Below are positions 26,501-34,065 of a stretch of DNA of 64,000 nt, piece after piece; positions within the stretch are counted from its first letter, which is position 1; each line of letters starts with the position of its first letter. The translations under genes and the position numbers were made by a program. The notes beneath the pieces were generated by a model, which worked only from the letters and a program-made list of their open reading frames with translations, made no database searches and was not told where the DNA came from. Source of the stretch: Pelotomaculum sp. PtaU1.Bin035 (lineage in GTDB: Bacteria; Bacillota; Desulfotomaculia; Desulfotomaculales; Pelotomaculaceae); contig MVRN01000074.1 in assembly GCA_002067965.1 (NCBI GenBank), positions 31,730 through 95,729 of the forward strand, written 5' to 3'.

Positions 26501-26968
26501 TTAAGTTCCATCCGAATTTATAGAATTCTTCAGGGGAGCAGCGTCAGCATCATTAGTATTTTCAGTAGGATCTATGGAATCAGTTGCCATAATGTTGTCG
26601 TTACCAGCAGTAACGCCACCATCCGGCCCATAAGAAACAAGTTTGTAAGCTGCTGGAGACGCGTCATTTGTAGAATACATGTAAGGTTTAGCCCACGGGT
26701 CTTTATACGAGGCGGCCCCAAAGTTTATTCCGTTACTTGTTAGAACATCTTTAACTTGAACTGTCGTTGGGTAGGCGCCCTTCTCCGCTTTATAGGCATC
26801 AATGGCTGCTTTCATAATCTTCAACTCTGAAACAACCCGTTTTACCTTCGCTTTGTCCGTCTGCTTGCTCATCGCCGGCACTGCGATAGCAGCCAGTACC
26901 CCGATGATCACGACCACCACCATCAGTTCTACCAGGGTAAATCCGCGTTCGTTTTTAGTAAGTTTTAT
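26501..26968 (-). CDS. pilA: Major type IV pilin (PilA-like), apparent ATA start
   Basis: Type IV pilin with leader KLTKNERG, cleavage G|FTLVEL, mature Glu5 and helix VVVVIIGVLAAIAVP. The Asp/Asn-rich C-terminal domain is cysteine-free. A GspG-like ELKIMKAAIDAYKAEKG helix and KDPWAKPY motif follow. No ATG, GTG or TTG lies between the in-frame TAG (27011 region) and the leader; the only codon 7 nt after GAGGGGGG is ATA at 26968-26966, which restores exactly the expected 9-residue leader. The internal ATG at 26923 would remove the prepilin site and is rejected. Either a true ATA start or a mutated/misread ATG. Confidence 0.85.
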   Translation of the reverse strand: MKLTKNERGFTLVELMVVVVIIGVLAAIAVPAMSKQTDKAKVKRVVSELKIMKAAIDAYKAEKGAYPTTVQVKDVLTSNGINFGAASYKDPWAKPYMYSTNDASPAAYKLVSYGPDGGVTAGNDNIMATDSIDPTENTNDADAAPLKNSINSDGT

Positions 26969-27037
26969 GACGATACCCCCCTCTTTATATAATTTATATT
27001 TCGCATCAGACTACCGGCTAAGATTACTAGGCCGGAA

Positions 27038-28255
27038 CTATTTTACATTATTGATAACACTGAACATCGGTAGCATAACGGACAGGATAATAAACCCCAC
27101 AACCACGCCCATCCCGACGATCAAGACAGGTTCCAGCAAAGAAGATAACCGGGCGGCCAATTCTTCGACTTCCCGTTCATAAAAATCAGCGACCTTCTCC
27201 AGTAAGGTATCCACAGAACCTGTTTCCTCACCGATCGATATCATTCTGGTCACCATCGGAGGAAAAAACCCGCTTTTTTGCAACGGTAAAGAAATACTAT
27301 GTCCTTTTTTTATACTATTTTCAGCATCTCTGATACTGTTGGTTACCACATAATTCCCCGCAATGTTCTTCACCACATCAAGGGACTGCAGGACTGGAAC
27401 GCCGCTTTTTAATAGAAACCCCAGTGAACGGCAAAAGCGTGAAATGATTATCTTCCGGATCATCGGGCCGAACAGCGGCAGTTTCAGGACTGCCTTGTCC
27501 TTGAGCATTCTGCCTCGTTCAGTAGTAACCGCACGCTTATAACCGGTAACCGCCCCGGCGAGCAATATTAACACCATATACCAAGAGCCCCTTAAAAAGT
27601 TACTTAGCCCTATAACCAGTTGAGTAGAAATGGGAACGGGAGCTTTCATGTCGTAAAGCAATGTGATAAACCTGGGAAGCACAACGATTAGCAGCATAGC
27701 TACCAACAGGACGGCCACTATTATAACAGCTGCCGGGTAAGTCATCGCCGATTTTATTTTTTCTTTTAATTCATGCTCTTTTTGAAAGTTCACGGCAAGC
27801 CGGTCCAACACCTGATCAAGTGCGCCGCTTACTTCCCCGGATTCCACCATATTAACAAAAATCACCGGGAACACTTTTGAAAAGGATTTGAGTGATTCCG
27901 TCAATGACATACCACCTTCAAGATTTTCAGTGATCTTATTCAATGTCTCCTTGAGAATCCTGTTATCGCATTGTTGCGTTAATATATTAAGGCATTGGAG
28001 CATAGGCACGCCGGCTTGAGCCATCGTTGCAAACTGACGGCACATAACAGCCATTTCTTTGGAGCTAACCTTTTTCTGAAAAACTTTATCCAGGCTAATA
28101 GAAATCCCTTTGGAAGAAATTTCTTTTATCTCAACAATGAAAAATTTACGCTCCCTGATCAGCGCTATCGCTTTATGCCGGTTTTCTGCCTCTATTTTTC
28201 CTGTAAACAATTTACCGGCCTGATTACGAGCCTTATAAGAATATTGGGATGCCAT
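27038..28255 (-). CDS. pilC: Type IV pilus platform protein PilC (GspF family)
   Basis: 405-aa inner-membrane platform that couples PilB to the pilus. Two T2SSF domains are visible (about 68-190 and 270-390), each starting with the family pattern FCRSLGFLLKSGVPVLQSL-like (MCRQFATMAQAGVPMLQCL near 68) and membrane helices near 170, 220 and 380. ATG start with GGTGG upstream. Upstream is pilB, downstream the major pilin. Confidence 0.95.
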   Translation of the reverse strand: MASQYSYKARNQAGKLFTGKIEAENRHKAIALIRERKFFIVEIKEISSKGISISLDKVFQKKVSSKEMAVMCRQFATMAQAGVPMLQCLNILTQQCDNRILKETLNKITENLEGGMSLTESLKSFSKVFPVIFVNMVESGEVSGALDQVLDRLAVNFQKEHELKEKIKSAMTYPAAVIIVAVLLVAMLLIVVLPRFITLLYDMKAPVPISTQLVIGLSNFLRGSWYMVLILLAGAVTGYKRAVTTERGRMLKDKAVLKLPLFGPMIRKIIISRFCRSLGFLLKSGVPVLQSLDVVKNIAGNYVVTNSIRDAENSIKKGHSISLPLQKSGFFPPMVTRMISIGEETGSVDTLLEKVADFYEREVEELAARLSSLLEPVLIVGMGVVVGFIILSVMLPMFSVINNVK

Positions 28256-28430
28256 TTAATCCACCGCTTAAAATATTTTTTCAAAAAAGATCATTGTGGA
28301 TAATACTTGCCGAGAAGCTGTGTCCTATTTCCCTAAAATTTAACTTCTTTATGAAATATGAAAATCCTTCATATTGAGGATTATTTTTCAACATTTTTTT
28401 ACTATTTCATATTTTGGATAACATTTAATA

Positions 28431-30116
28431 TTATATTTCATCAGTATAAGCCACTCTCATCACTTCATCGATAGTTGTCAAGCCTGCTAATGCTTTATGT
28501 ATGCCGTCCATTTTCAGGCTAATCATTCCTTCTGCCAGAGCTTTTTGCTTGATCTCGTCTGTGGGGGCGTTTCTAATGATCAGCGGGCGAAGCGACGCTG
28601 TCATAGGCAGTACCTCGTGAATAGCCATACGGCCCCGATAACCAATATTTCCGCAGTTATCGCAGCCTGTGCCTTTGTACAGAGTAACCGGCTTCTCCGG
28701 CCCAAATCCGATAAATGTCCGCTCCGGGGCATCTGGCGCCAACATGTAAGCCTGGCGGCATTCCGGGCATATCAGCCTGACCAGGCGCTGCGCGACTGCT
28801 GCAAGTACTGATGAAGCTACAAGAAAAGGTTCGATCCCCATATCGACCAGGCGGGTAATTGCCCCGGCGGCGGCGTTGGTATGAAGGGTGGATAGCACCA
28901 GGTGGCCGGTGGTGGCAGCTTTGACGGCAATTTCAGCAGTTTCGCTGTCGCGGATCTCACCGACCATAATGATATCCGGATCCTGCCGCAATATGGCCCG
29001 CAAACTGGCCGCGAAGGTCATCCCGGCCTTGATGTTGACCTGCGTTTGGTTTATGCCCTCCAGTATATATTCAACTGGGTCTTCCACGGTAATGATATTT
29101 TTTTCAACGGTGTTGATCTCATTAAGCGCAGCGTAAAGGGTGGTAGTTTTTCCGCTACCGGTAGGCCCCGTTATTAAAAGCATACCATGGGAACTTTTCA
29201 GAGCGCTGGTAAACCTTCTAAGGTTAAGCGTCCCAAACCCGATCTGCTCAATTTTACAAGATTTCATGCTCCTGTCCAGGAGCCTGGTCACTACCTTTTC
29301 CCCATAGACTGTGGGCAGCGTAGATACCCTGAGGTCGATTTCCCGTGTTCCAAATTTAAGCTGGAACCTGCCGTCCTGGGGAATTCGTTTTACTGAAATA
29401 TCCATATTGGATATAATTTTTACTCTCGATATCACTGCAGAACAAATTTTTTTAGGCAACAGCATCATTTCCCGGAGCATGCCGTCGATCCGGTACCTAA
29501 CTCTTACCTGGTGTCTCTGGGGTTCAATATGAATGTCACTGGCATTTTGTTCTATTGCCTGAAGGAAGATTGAATTAACCAGACGCACGATCGGCGCTTC
29601 ATCAATCACTTCTTCTTCCAGAGGTTCAGCTTCGGTTTCCTGCTGACCTGTCAGTAGCTCATATTCCTCAAATATCCTGTCGACTTCCAATATACCAAAA
29701 TGCTTTTGAATAACTGCGAGGATATCCTTTTCATCAACTTGAACAGGCTCGATCTCGCACCCGGTTAACAGGCGCAGGTCGTCTATTGCTAAGACGTCCA
29801 TGGGATCCACCATGGCTACTGTAAGACAGTTCCCCTCATTTTTTAGCGGAATCACCTTGTGTCTGCGGACCAGTTGTTCTGGTATTGCTTTAAGTAGAAC
29901 AGGTTCGATATTGTCCAACCTGTTTTGTTGAACACCAAGAATTTCATCCATTGTTTCCTCAGAAACCATACCCAGTTTTATCAAAATACTACCCAGAAAC
30001 TCACCTGTGCGTGACTGAAGTCGAAGCGCTTCCCATAGCTGCTCTCTGGTGATAATGCCTTTTAATACCAGGTCCTCACCTGATAATTTTTTTGAAGCCT
30101 TAAGGGTTACAGCCAT
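28431..30116 (-). CDS. pilB: Type IV pilus extension ATPase PilB
   Basis: 561-aa hexameric ATPase for pilus extension. N-terminal GspE_N domain (LVLKGIITREQLWEAL), then Walker A GPTGSGKTTTLYAAL (near 317), Asp box and Walker B DPDIIMVGEIRD (near 380), His box HLVLSTLHTN and a C-terminal zinc Cys4 (CPEC...CDNC). Start is ATG 30116 with GAGG 8 nt upstream rather than the TTG three codons before. First gene of the operon; a 175-nt gap separates it from pilC, where other operons place pilT, absent here. Confidence 0.95.
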   Translation of the reverse strand: MAVTLKASKKLSGEDLVLKGIITREQLWEALRLQSRTGEFLGSILIKLGMVSEETMDEILGVQQNRLDNIEPVLLKAIPEQLVRRHKVIPLKNEGNCLTVAMVDPMDVLAIDDLRLLTGCEIEPVQVDEKDILAVIQKHFGILEVDRIFEEYELLTGQQETEAEPLEEEVIDEAPIVRLVNSIFLQAIEQNASDIHIEPQRHQVRVRYRIDGMLREMMLLPKKICSAVISRVKIISNMDISVKRIPQDGRFQLKFGTREIDLRVSTLPTVYGEKVVTRLLDRSMKSCKIEQIGFGTLNLRRFTSALKSSHGMLLITGPTGSGKTTTLYAALNEINTVEKNIITVEDPVEYILEGINQTQVNIKAGMTFAASLRAILRQDPDIIMVGEIRDSETAEIAVKAATTGHLVLSTLHTNAAAGAITRLVDMGIEPFLVASSVLAAVAQRLVRLICPECRQAYMLAPDAPERTFIGFGPEKPVTLYKGTGCDNCGNIGYRGRMAIHEVLPMTASLRPLIIRNAPTDEIKQKALAEGMISLKMDGIHKALAGLTTIDEVMRVAYTDEI

Positions 30117-30237
30117 GTAAAACACCTCTAACGTTAATAATTATTGGCATATATTCCAACTTTATTCTTTATTCTACTTTCTTCGAAGGAATATAATTTT
30201 CCTCTATATTTTAATAACAGTTCGATTAAGATAAAAA

Positions 30238-30259
30238 CCGATCCCTTAGATAGGACCGG
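30238..30259 (-). terminator. Terminator after the MBL hydrolase gene
   Basis: CCGGTCC/GGATCGG stem (one G-T pair) followed on the minus strand by TTTTTATC. It separates the MBL gene from the pil operon. The same core sequence recurs at 32378-32409. Confidence 0.7.
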
Positions 30260-30373
30260 CCATTCTTAATTTCCCAAAACATACATGGAGTGTAGCCCGG
30301 ACAACTCCCTTAACGACAATAACCACTTGTTCTGCATAAAACAACTAAAACACGGGATCACTTCAGCAGCGCA

Positions 30374-31228
30374 TTAATAAACAGGAAGTGAGATAACCAT
30401 CCCCTCCCGGGCCGCAACACAATTGGGATACTGCTTTTGGGCCTTTCGTTCAATTTCCGCCAAATCATTATCAGTGCGATGAGTGGCATGATGAAATAAC
30501 ACTAGCTTCCGCGCTCCGGCTGCCTGCATCAACTTAACCCCTTCTTGCCAGGTGGAATGTCCCCACCCGATTTTGGAGGTATAGCTCTCTTGTCCTACAT
30601 ATTCTTCATCAGTAAAATTTGTGTCATAGATTACCAGATCCGCTCCGTTAATAATATCTCTTAAATTATTGTCGAGACATGAATAATGTTCAGTATCGGT
30701 TATATAGCAACAGGCTCGTCCCCCATGTTCAAGACGATAAGAAATGCTTCCACCAGGGTGATTATTATGAGCAGTTTTAACAACAATACCGTCATCCAGA
30801 TCAATTTCTTCCCCGCTGTACACCTCATAAAACTCAATGGTTGCTCCCATTTGTTCCAACGAAACCGGAAAGTGAGGATACAACATCTGACCTCGCATGA
30901 GGTTGGCAAAGGTAAGGTTCATCTTACTCTGACCGTAGAGTACAAAATGATTATTCTTAATAAATGCCGGTGTAAAAAATGGGAACCCCTGGATATGGTC
31001 CCAGTGGGTATGGGTGATAAAAATTTCCCCCTTAATCTTTCCCTTTTTTTTCATTAACTGATTACCAAGATTACAAATACCTGTGCCTGCATCCATAATG
31101 AGCAGCCTTTCACCGATCTGAATCTGCACACATGGTGTATTGCCTCCGAATAGAACTGTATGTGGCCCCGATACCGGGCGGGAACCCCTCACACCCCAAA
31201 ATGCAACCTTGAAATCAACATTTTCCAT
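30374..31228 (-). CDS. MBL-fold metal-dependent hydrolase (RNase Z-like)
   Basis: 284-aa metallo-beta-lactamase fold enzyme. The zinc-ligand motif THTHWDHIQGFPFF (HxHxDH) is near residue 74; further ligands are YITDTEH and the C-terminal LVLFHHATHR. N-terminus FWGVRGSRPVSG resembles the PhnP/RNase Z-like proteins linked to cAMP phosphodiesterases. The substrate cannot be assigned. ATG start with GGAGGG upstream. Stand-alone, followed by its own terminator. Confidence 0.85.
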   Translation of the reverse strand: MENVDFKVAFWGVRGSRPVSGPHTVLFGGNTPCVQIQIGERLLIMDAGTGICNLGNQLMKKKGKIKGEIFITHTHWDHIQGFPFFTPAFIKNNHFVLYGQSKMNLTFANLMRGQMLYPHFPVSLEQMGATIEFYEVYSGEEIDLDDGIVVKTAHNNHPGGSISYRLEHGGRACCYITDTEHYSCLDNNLRDIINGADLVIYDTNFTDEEYVGQESYTSKIGWGHSTWQEGVKLMQAAGARKLVLFHHATHRTDNDLAEIERKAQKQYPNCVAAREGMVISLPVY

Positions 31229-31630
31229 TCAAATACATACCCTCCGTTAAAAAATCTTTTCTTTATAACAACGCTTCAACAAATCAAGCACGCTGAACAT
31301 AAATGATGACAGGCTCCAAGATGCCGCATTGATCCTGATTGCTGTCTAAGGTATCCGCTTCCATAGTTAGAGCCCAATTCCATGTTACCATTTAATACCT
31401 TATACGATAATTATACGTAATTGCCTGTCGATAGACAATAGGGACGAGAAAATAACATTCTTCGAGGAATAGGCATAGGCAACTATCCTGCATTCGTAAT
31501 ACAAACCTTTACAATGGAGACTCTCAACAATAGACAATTGCAAATCCGCCATTTGGATACCACACCATTATATTCACTGTTTTTTATCTCACAAAATTGG
31601 ACAACACTATCATAAAGGAGGTGGTTTCAT
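31229..31630. other. Intergenic stretch, no gene recognised
   Basis: About 400 bp of AT-rich sequence between the MBL gene and the small plus-strand genes. No frame with a ribosome site, no RNA family and no repeat was recognised. It probably holds the divergent promoters of the MBL gene and the 31631 gene. Confidence 0.5.
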
Positions 31631-31762
31631 TTGTATCATAAAGAAACGTCTTCAGCTGATATGAAAATGTTTACTATTACTTCCATACTGCTAACAATTC
31701 CTTTTGTTTTCTACATGAAAGACATAGCAAACTCACTCCACGCCATTGCAGAAAAAAGGTAG
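31631..31762 (+). CDS. 43-aa small membrane protein
   Basis: TTG start at 31631 preceded by the near-consensus ribosome site AAAGGAGGTGG with 9-nt spacing, one of the strongest in the window. The product has a charged start (MYHKETSSADMKM), one hydrophobic segment (about 14-30, FTITSILLTIPFVFYM) and a polar C-terminus ending AEKR. No family recognised. Followed 36 nt later by a second small gene, probably one transcript. Confidence 0.65.
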   Translation: MYHKETSSADMKMFTITSILLTIPFVFYMKDIANSLHAIAEKR

Positions 31763-31798
31763 GCTCACGAATTAATAAAAAGAAAGGGGAAAAACAAA

Positions 31799-31942
31799 TT
31801 GGCTAAACGTCAAACAGATTCGGCAAAGGACAAAAAGACCACTATAATGGAAAACAAAAGTAACGGCATGAAACTAACCGGAAAAGGCATCTGCGGTGAA
31901 AAAGCAAAAAAAGAATCTCTAAAGAACAAAACCGCTGAATAA
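31799..31942 (+). CDS. 47-aa lysine-rich small protein
   Basis: TTG start at 31799 with AAAGGGG 8-9 nt upstream; TAA at 31942. Strongly basic and hydrophilic, roughly one third lysine (for example SAKDKKTTIMENK), with a single Cys in GKGICGEKAKK. It could bind nucleic acid or be a spore-type small protein, but no family is recognised. A hairpin follows at 31964-31990. Confidence 0.6.
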   Translation: MAKRQTDSAKDKKTTIMENKSNGMKLTGKGICGEKAKKESLKNKTAE

Positions 31943-31963
31943 CAGCATATAATCGAGTAAGGT

Positions 31964-31990
31964 AATGCTGCAGTAATTTTCTGCAGCATT
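31964..31990 (+). terminator. Hairpin after the small gene pair
   Basis: Perfect 10-bp stem AATGCTGCAG/CTGCAGCATT with a 7-nt loop, 22 nt after the stop of the 47-aa gene. No clear T-tract, so termination strength is uncertain. Confidence 0.5.
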
Positions 31991-32047
31991 ATCCTCCGGG
32001 TAGAAAGGCCCCATTGGCTCGGCTGACATGCCGGGCAAACACACAAA

Positions 32048-32075
32048 AAGCCAGGGGCGCGGGGCCTCCTGGCTT
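32048..32075 (-). terminator. Terminator after the YjcZ-like gene
   Basis: Stem AAGCCAGG/CCTGGCTT followed on the minus strand by TTTTTGTGT, 30 nt past the stop of the 46-aa gene. Confidence 0.8.
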
Positions 32076-32104
32076 GTGTTCTCTTATTAAGCTTCTCTCA
32101 CTGT

Positions 32105-32245
32105 TTAAATGCAAACTCCACAGCAGCTCAAACCCAAAATGAGCAGGATCAGAATCAGGAAGATAATGAACGCTGGGTTGCCAAAGCCAGTGCCGCAGCC
32201 AGTGCCGCAACCAGTGCCACATTCTTGGGATTTAATATCGGCCAT
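32105..32245 (-). CDS. Small YjcZ-like membrane protein with CGTG repeats
   Basis: 46-aa protein. The start is ATG 32245 with AAAGGAGGG about 6 nt upstream. The first half holds three CGTG-type repeats (ECGTGCGTGCGTGFG), encoded by near-identical 12-bp tandem repeats; the second half is one hydrophobic helix (PAFIIFLILILLILGL) ending SCCGVCI. The layout, short Gly-rich head and aliphatic helix, resembles YjcZ-type sporulation proteins, but the cysteines are unusual and suggest disulfides or metal binding. Own terminator downstream. Confidence 0.75.
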   Translation of the reverse strand: MADIKSQECGTGCGTGCGTGFGNPAFIIFLILILLILGLSCCGVCI

Positions 32246-32377
32246 AAAATTGCCCTCCTTTGATTTTTTATATAATATGCAAGATGTGATAATTATGTTA
32301 ATAGGTGGATATGCACCCAAATGATACTAGCATCATAAATTATAATACATCGACCATGATGATACCTTCTTGAAAGC

Positions 32378-32409
32378 AAAAACCCGATCCTTAATTGGAC
32401 CGGGTTTTT
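32378..32409. terminator. Bidirectional terminator
   Basis: AAAAACCCG / CGGGTTTTT stem with inner pairing of GATCC and GGAC; it yields T5 on either strand. It follows the 27-aa minus-strand frame by 17 nt and faces the YjcZ-like gene promoter. Confidence 0.8.
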
Positions 32410-32425
32410 GTTCTAAGTGACTTTA

Positions 32426-32509
32426 TCAATCCCAAGCCCGTTCCAGCATCCACCCCTCCTCATCCCTACACACCAGCCCCTGTTCCGTTTCGCACCGGTA
32501 GCGCTGCAT
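32426..32509 (-). CDS. Possible 27-aa small protein
   Basis: ATG 32509 to TGA 32426, with GGTGG 6 nt upstream and a strong terminator 17 nt after the stop. The peptide (MQRYRCETEQGLVCRDEEGW...) has two Cys and is acidic. The combination of ribosome site, frame and terminator is suggestive, but at this length chance is a real alternative. The rest of 32510-32683 contains the SRAP leader only. Confidence 0.4.
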   Translation of the reverse strand: MQRYRCETEQGLVCRDEEGWMLERAWD

Positions 32510-32683
32510 ATTTATCCACCGCTGCCGTCGGGATAATCTGAATTTCTTTTATGAATCTAAACAATATATATCCAGGAGGGAAAAGAGCCTTTTCGTTTAA
32601 GTAATTAAGAAAAGATTATTTCTTCATTTCAAATTAAAGATGCCACAGGCTTCTCGGAAATCTTCTTTGGAAGGAGGATTATC

Positions 32684-33351
32684 ATGTGCGGGCGTTTTAC
32701 GTTGACCATTGAACTGTCAACCCTTATAAAGGTTTTTCAAGCTCATCTTCAAAATGAGAATTATAACTACAGCAGGCGCTATAACATTGCCCCAAGCCAG
32801 AATATACCGGTTGTAATTTTGGCAGAGAATCAAAGGGAAATATCGATGATGCGTTGGGGTTTGATACCCCACTGGGCAAAGGATGCCTCCATCGGCAGTA
32901 AATTGATCAATGCCCGAGCAGAAACAATCGGCCAAAAATCTGCGTTCAAATATTCTTTCCTGCACCGCCGGTGCCTGATCCCGGCTGACGGCTTCTATGA
33001 GTGGAGAAAGCAAAGCGGAGGTAAAACCCCTATAAGAATTACGCTGCCTGGCAAAGAAGTTTTTGCTTTCGCGGGCATCTGGGCCAGTGGAGTTCCCCGG
33101 AAGGTAATGATGTCCATTCGTGCAGTATCATCACTACCCGGGCGAATGACTTTATACGGGAAATTCATGACCGAATGCCTGTTATACTATCCAAAGAAAG
33201 CGATTACAGAACTTGGCTGGAATCAGATGAACCCAGCAGTCTGAAAAAACTGCTGCATCCCTACCGCGGTCCAATAGTATCTTACAGGGTTTCCAACCTT
33301 GTAAATTCACCCAAGTTTGATAATCCGTCTGTTATTGATGAAATAAGGTAG
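32684..33351 (+). pseudogene. SRAP (YedK/HMCES) family gene, frameshifted
   Basis: SRAP proteins form a thiazolidine crosslink through Cys2 to abasic sites in single-stranded DNA. The frame starts MCGRFTL with Cys2 intact and a very strong GAAGGAGG site; RYNIAPSQ, MRWGLIPHWA, NARAET and CLIPADGFYEW motifs follow. After FAGIWAS (33082 region) the frame leaves the family. The +1 frame resumes with WSSPEGN, SIITTRAN and the catalytic-histidine motif IHDRMPVIL and runs to TAG at 33349-33351. One missing base near 33081-33087 explains this. The unshifted reading would end at 33244. Real inactivation or a sequencing error. Confidence 0.85.
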
Positions 33352-33392
33352 TTTTCAGTTATAGGCCTTCACATTAACAACGCAGCCATATT

Positions 33393-33628
33393 TTGGTTAT
33401 TCCGAACAAGTTTATTAGAATAAACACGGAATACCTTGAGGAAATATCAAAAATAAACCAGGCAGAAGATTTGAAGAAGTTAACTTTGTTTTATCTGGAA
33501 TTAGGGCATTACGTGACACATGGAGCATATTCAATGAGAAAGAAAAACATATGTCTCTCCGGCAAGTTATCAGGAAAATAAATGTGTATCGGGAGCATGT
33601 TGAGGTTGATTTTTTCGGCATCAAAAAC
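33393..33628 (+). pseudogene. Decayed C-terminal remnant of a serine site-specific recombinase
   Basis: A 62-codon frame (33393-33581) and the overlapping +1 frame (about 33521-33628) look like pieces of one decayed gene. The second reads FNEKEKHMSLRQVIRKINVYREHVEVDF in pieces, matching the C-terminal pattern of large serine recombinases (a ...LI.KI.VY.D.VEV.F ending). No catalytic domain is present. It lies directly against a tRNA cluster, the usual landing zone of such elements. Assignment by eye only. Confidence 0.5.
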
Positions 33629-33663
33629 AATGTTGCACCGGAACATGATTCCGGTGCAACATT
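33629..33663. terminator. Terminator of the tRNA operon (bidirectional)
   Basis: Perfect 15-bp stem AATGTTGCACCGGAA/TTCCGGTGCAACATT with a 5-nt loop. On the minus strand it is followed by GTTTTTG, 11 nt downstream of tRNA-Val, and on the plus strand by GTTCTTTTT. Confidence 0.85.
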
Positions 33664-33674
33664 GTTCTTTTTAG

Positions 33675-33750
33675 TGGTGGGAGCAAACGGGTTCGAACCG
33701 CTGACCCCCTGCTTGTAAGGCAGGTGCTCTCCCAGCTGAGCTATGCTCCC
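33675..33750 (-). tRNA. tRNA-Val (TAC)
   Basis: 76-nt cloverleaf read on the minus strand: GGGAGCATAGCTCAG start, anticodon loop CTTACAA (anticodon TAC), T-loop GGTTCGAACCC, acceptor GGGAGC/GCTCCC, and CCA encoded. Last gene of the tRNA cluster. Confidence 0.97.
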
Positions 33751-33767
33751 ATTATTTAATGCAATTA

Positions 33768-33843
33768 GTACATGTTTGGGGTGGCTCGTTCCGCCAACAT
33801 CCTGCTTGTAAGGCAGCCGCTCTCCCAACTGAGCTAATCGCCC
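33768..33843 (-). pseudogene. tRNA-Val (TAC) pseudogene with degraded 3' half
   Basis: The 5' two thirds are tRNA-like: GGGCGATTAGCTCAG, a normal D-arm, and the anticodon stem-loop CTGCCTTACAAGCAG identical to the intact tRNA-Val. The T-loop reads GGAACGAGC instead of GGTTCGANC, and the 3' acceptor strand (expected ATCGCCC then A/CCA) is missing, replaced by CACCCCAAAC. It therefore cannot fold or be charged normally. Confidence 0.8.
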
Positions 33844-33851
33844 GCGCTTAG

Positions 33852-33927
33852 TGGTGACCCCTACGGGATTCGAACCCATGTTACCGCCGTGAAAGGGCGG
33901 TGTCTTAGACCGCTTGACCAAGGGGCC
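33852..33927 (-). tRNA. tRNA-Glu (TTC)
   Basis: 76-nt cloverleaf: GGCCCCTTGGTCAAG start, anticodon loop CTTTCAC (TTC), T-loop GGTTCGAATCC, acceptor closed by GGGGTC, CCA encoded. Confidence 0.97.
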
Positions 33928-33984
33928 CATTTGGCTGTAATTAACTTGCATCAATGATCAATGACCCGCAGCTAACTGCTAAAA

Positions 33985-34059
33985 TGGTGGGCCCACCAGG
34001 ATTCGAACCTGGAACCAGCCGGTTATGAGCCGGATGCTCTACCGTTGAGCTATGGGCCC
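33985..34059 (-). tRNA. tRNA-Met (CAT)
   Basis: 75-nt cloverleaf: GGGCCCATAGCTCAA start, anticodon loop CTCATAA (CAT), T-loop GGTTCGAATCC, acceptor GGGCCC paired, CCA encoded. Not an initiator (G1-C72 is paired). The CAT anticodon could be lysidine-modified Ile2; elongator Met is preferred but not proven. Confidence 0.9.
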
Positions 34060-34065
34060 AAAAGA

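Noticed and set aside
26501..26923. Pilin start at the internal ATG 26923
   Set aside because: It would delete the leader and the G|F prepilin site. The upstream frame encodes both and follows a ribosome site.
33415..33954. 179-codon minus-strand frame through the tRNA cluster
   Set aside because: It reads through several tRNA genes and the terminator. The repeated peptide AQLGERLPYKQ is a tRNA translation artefact.
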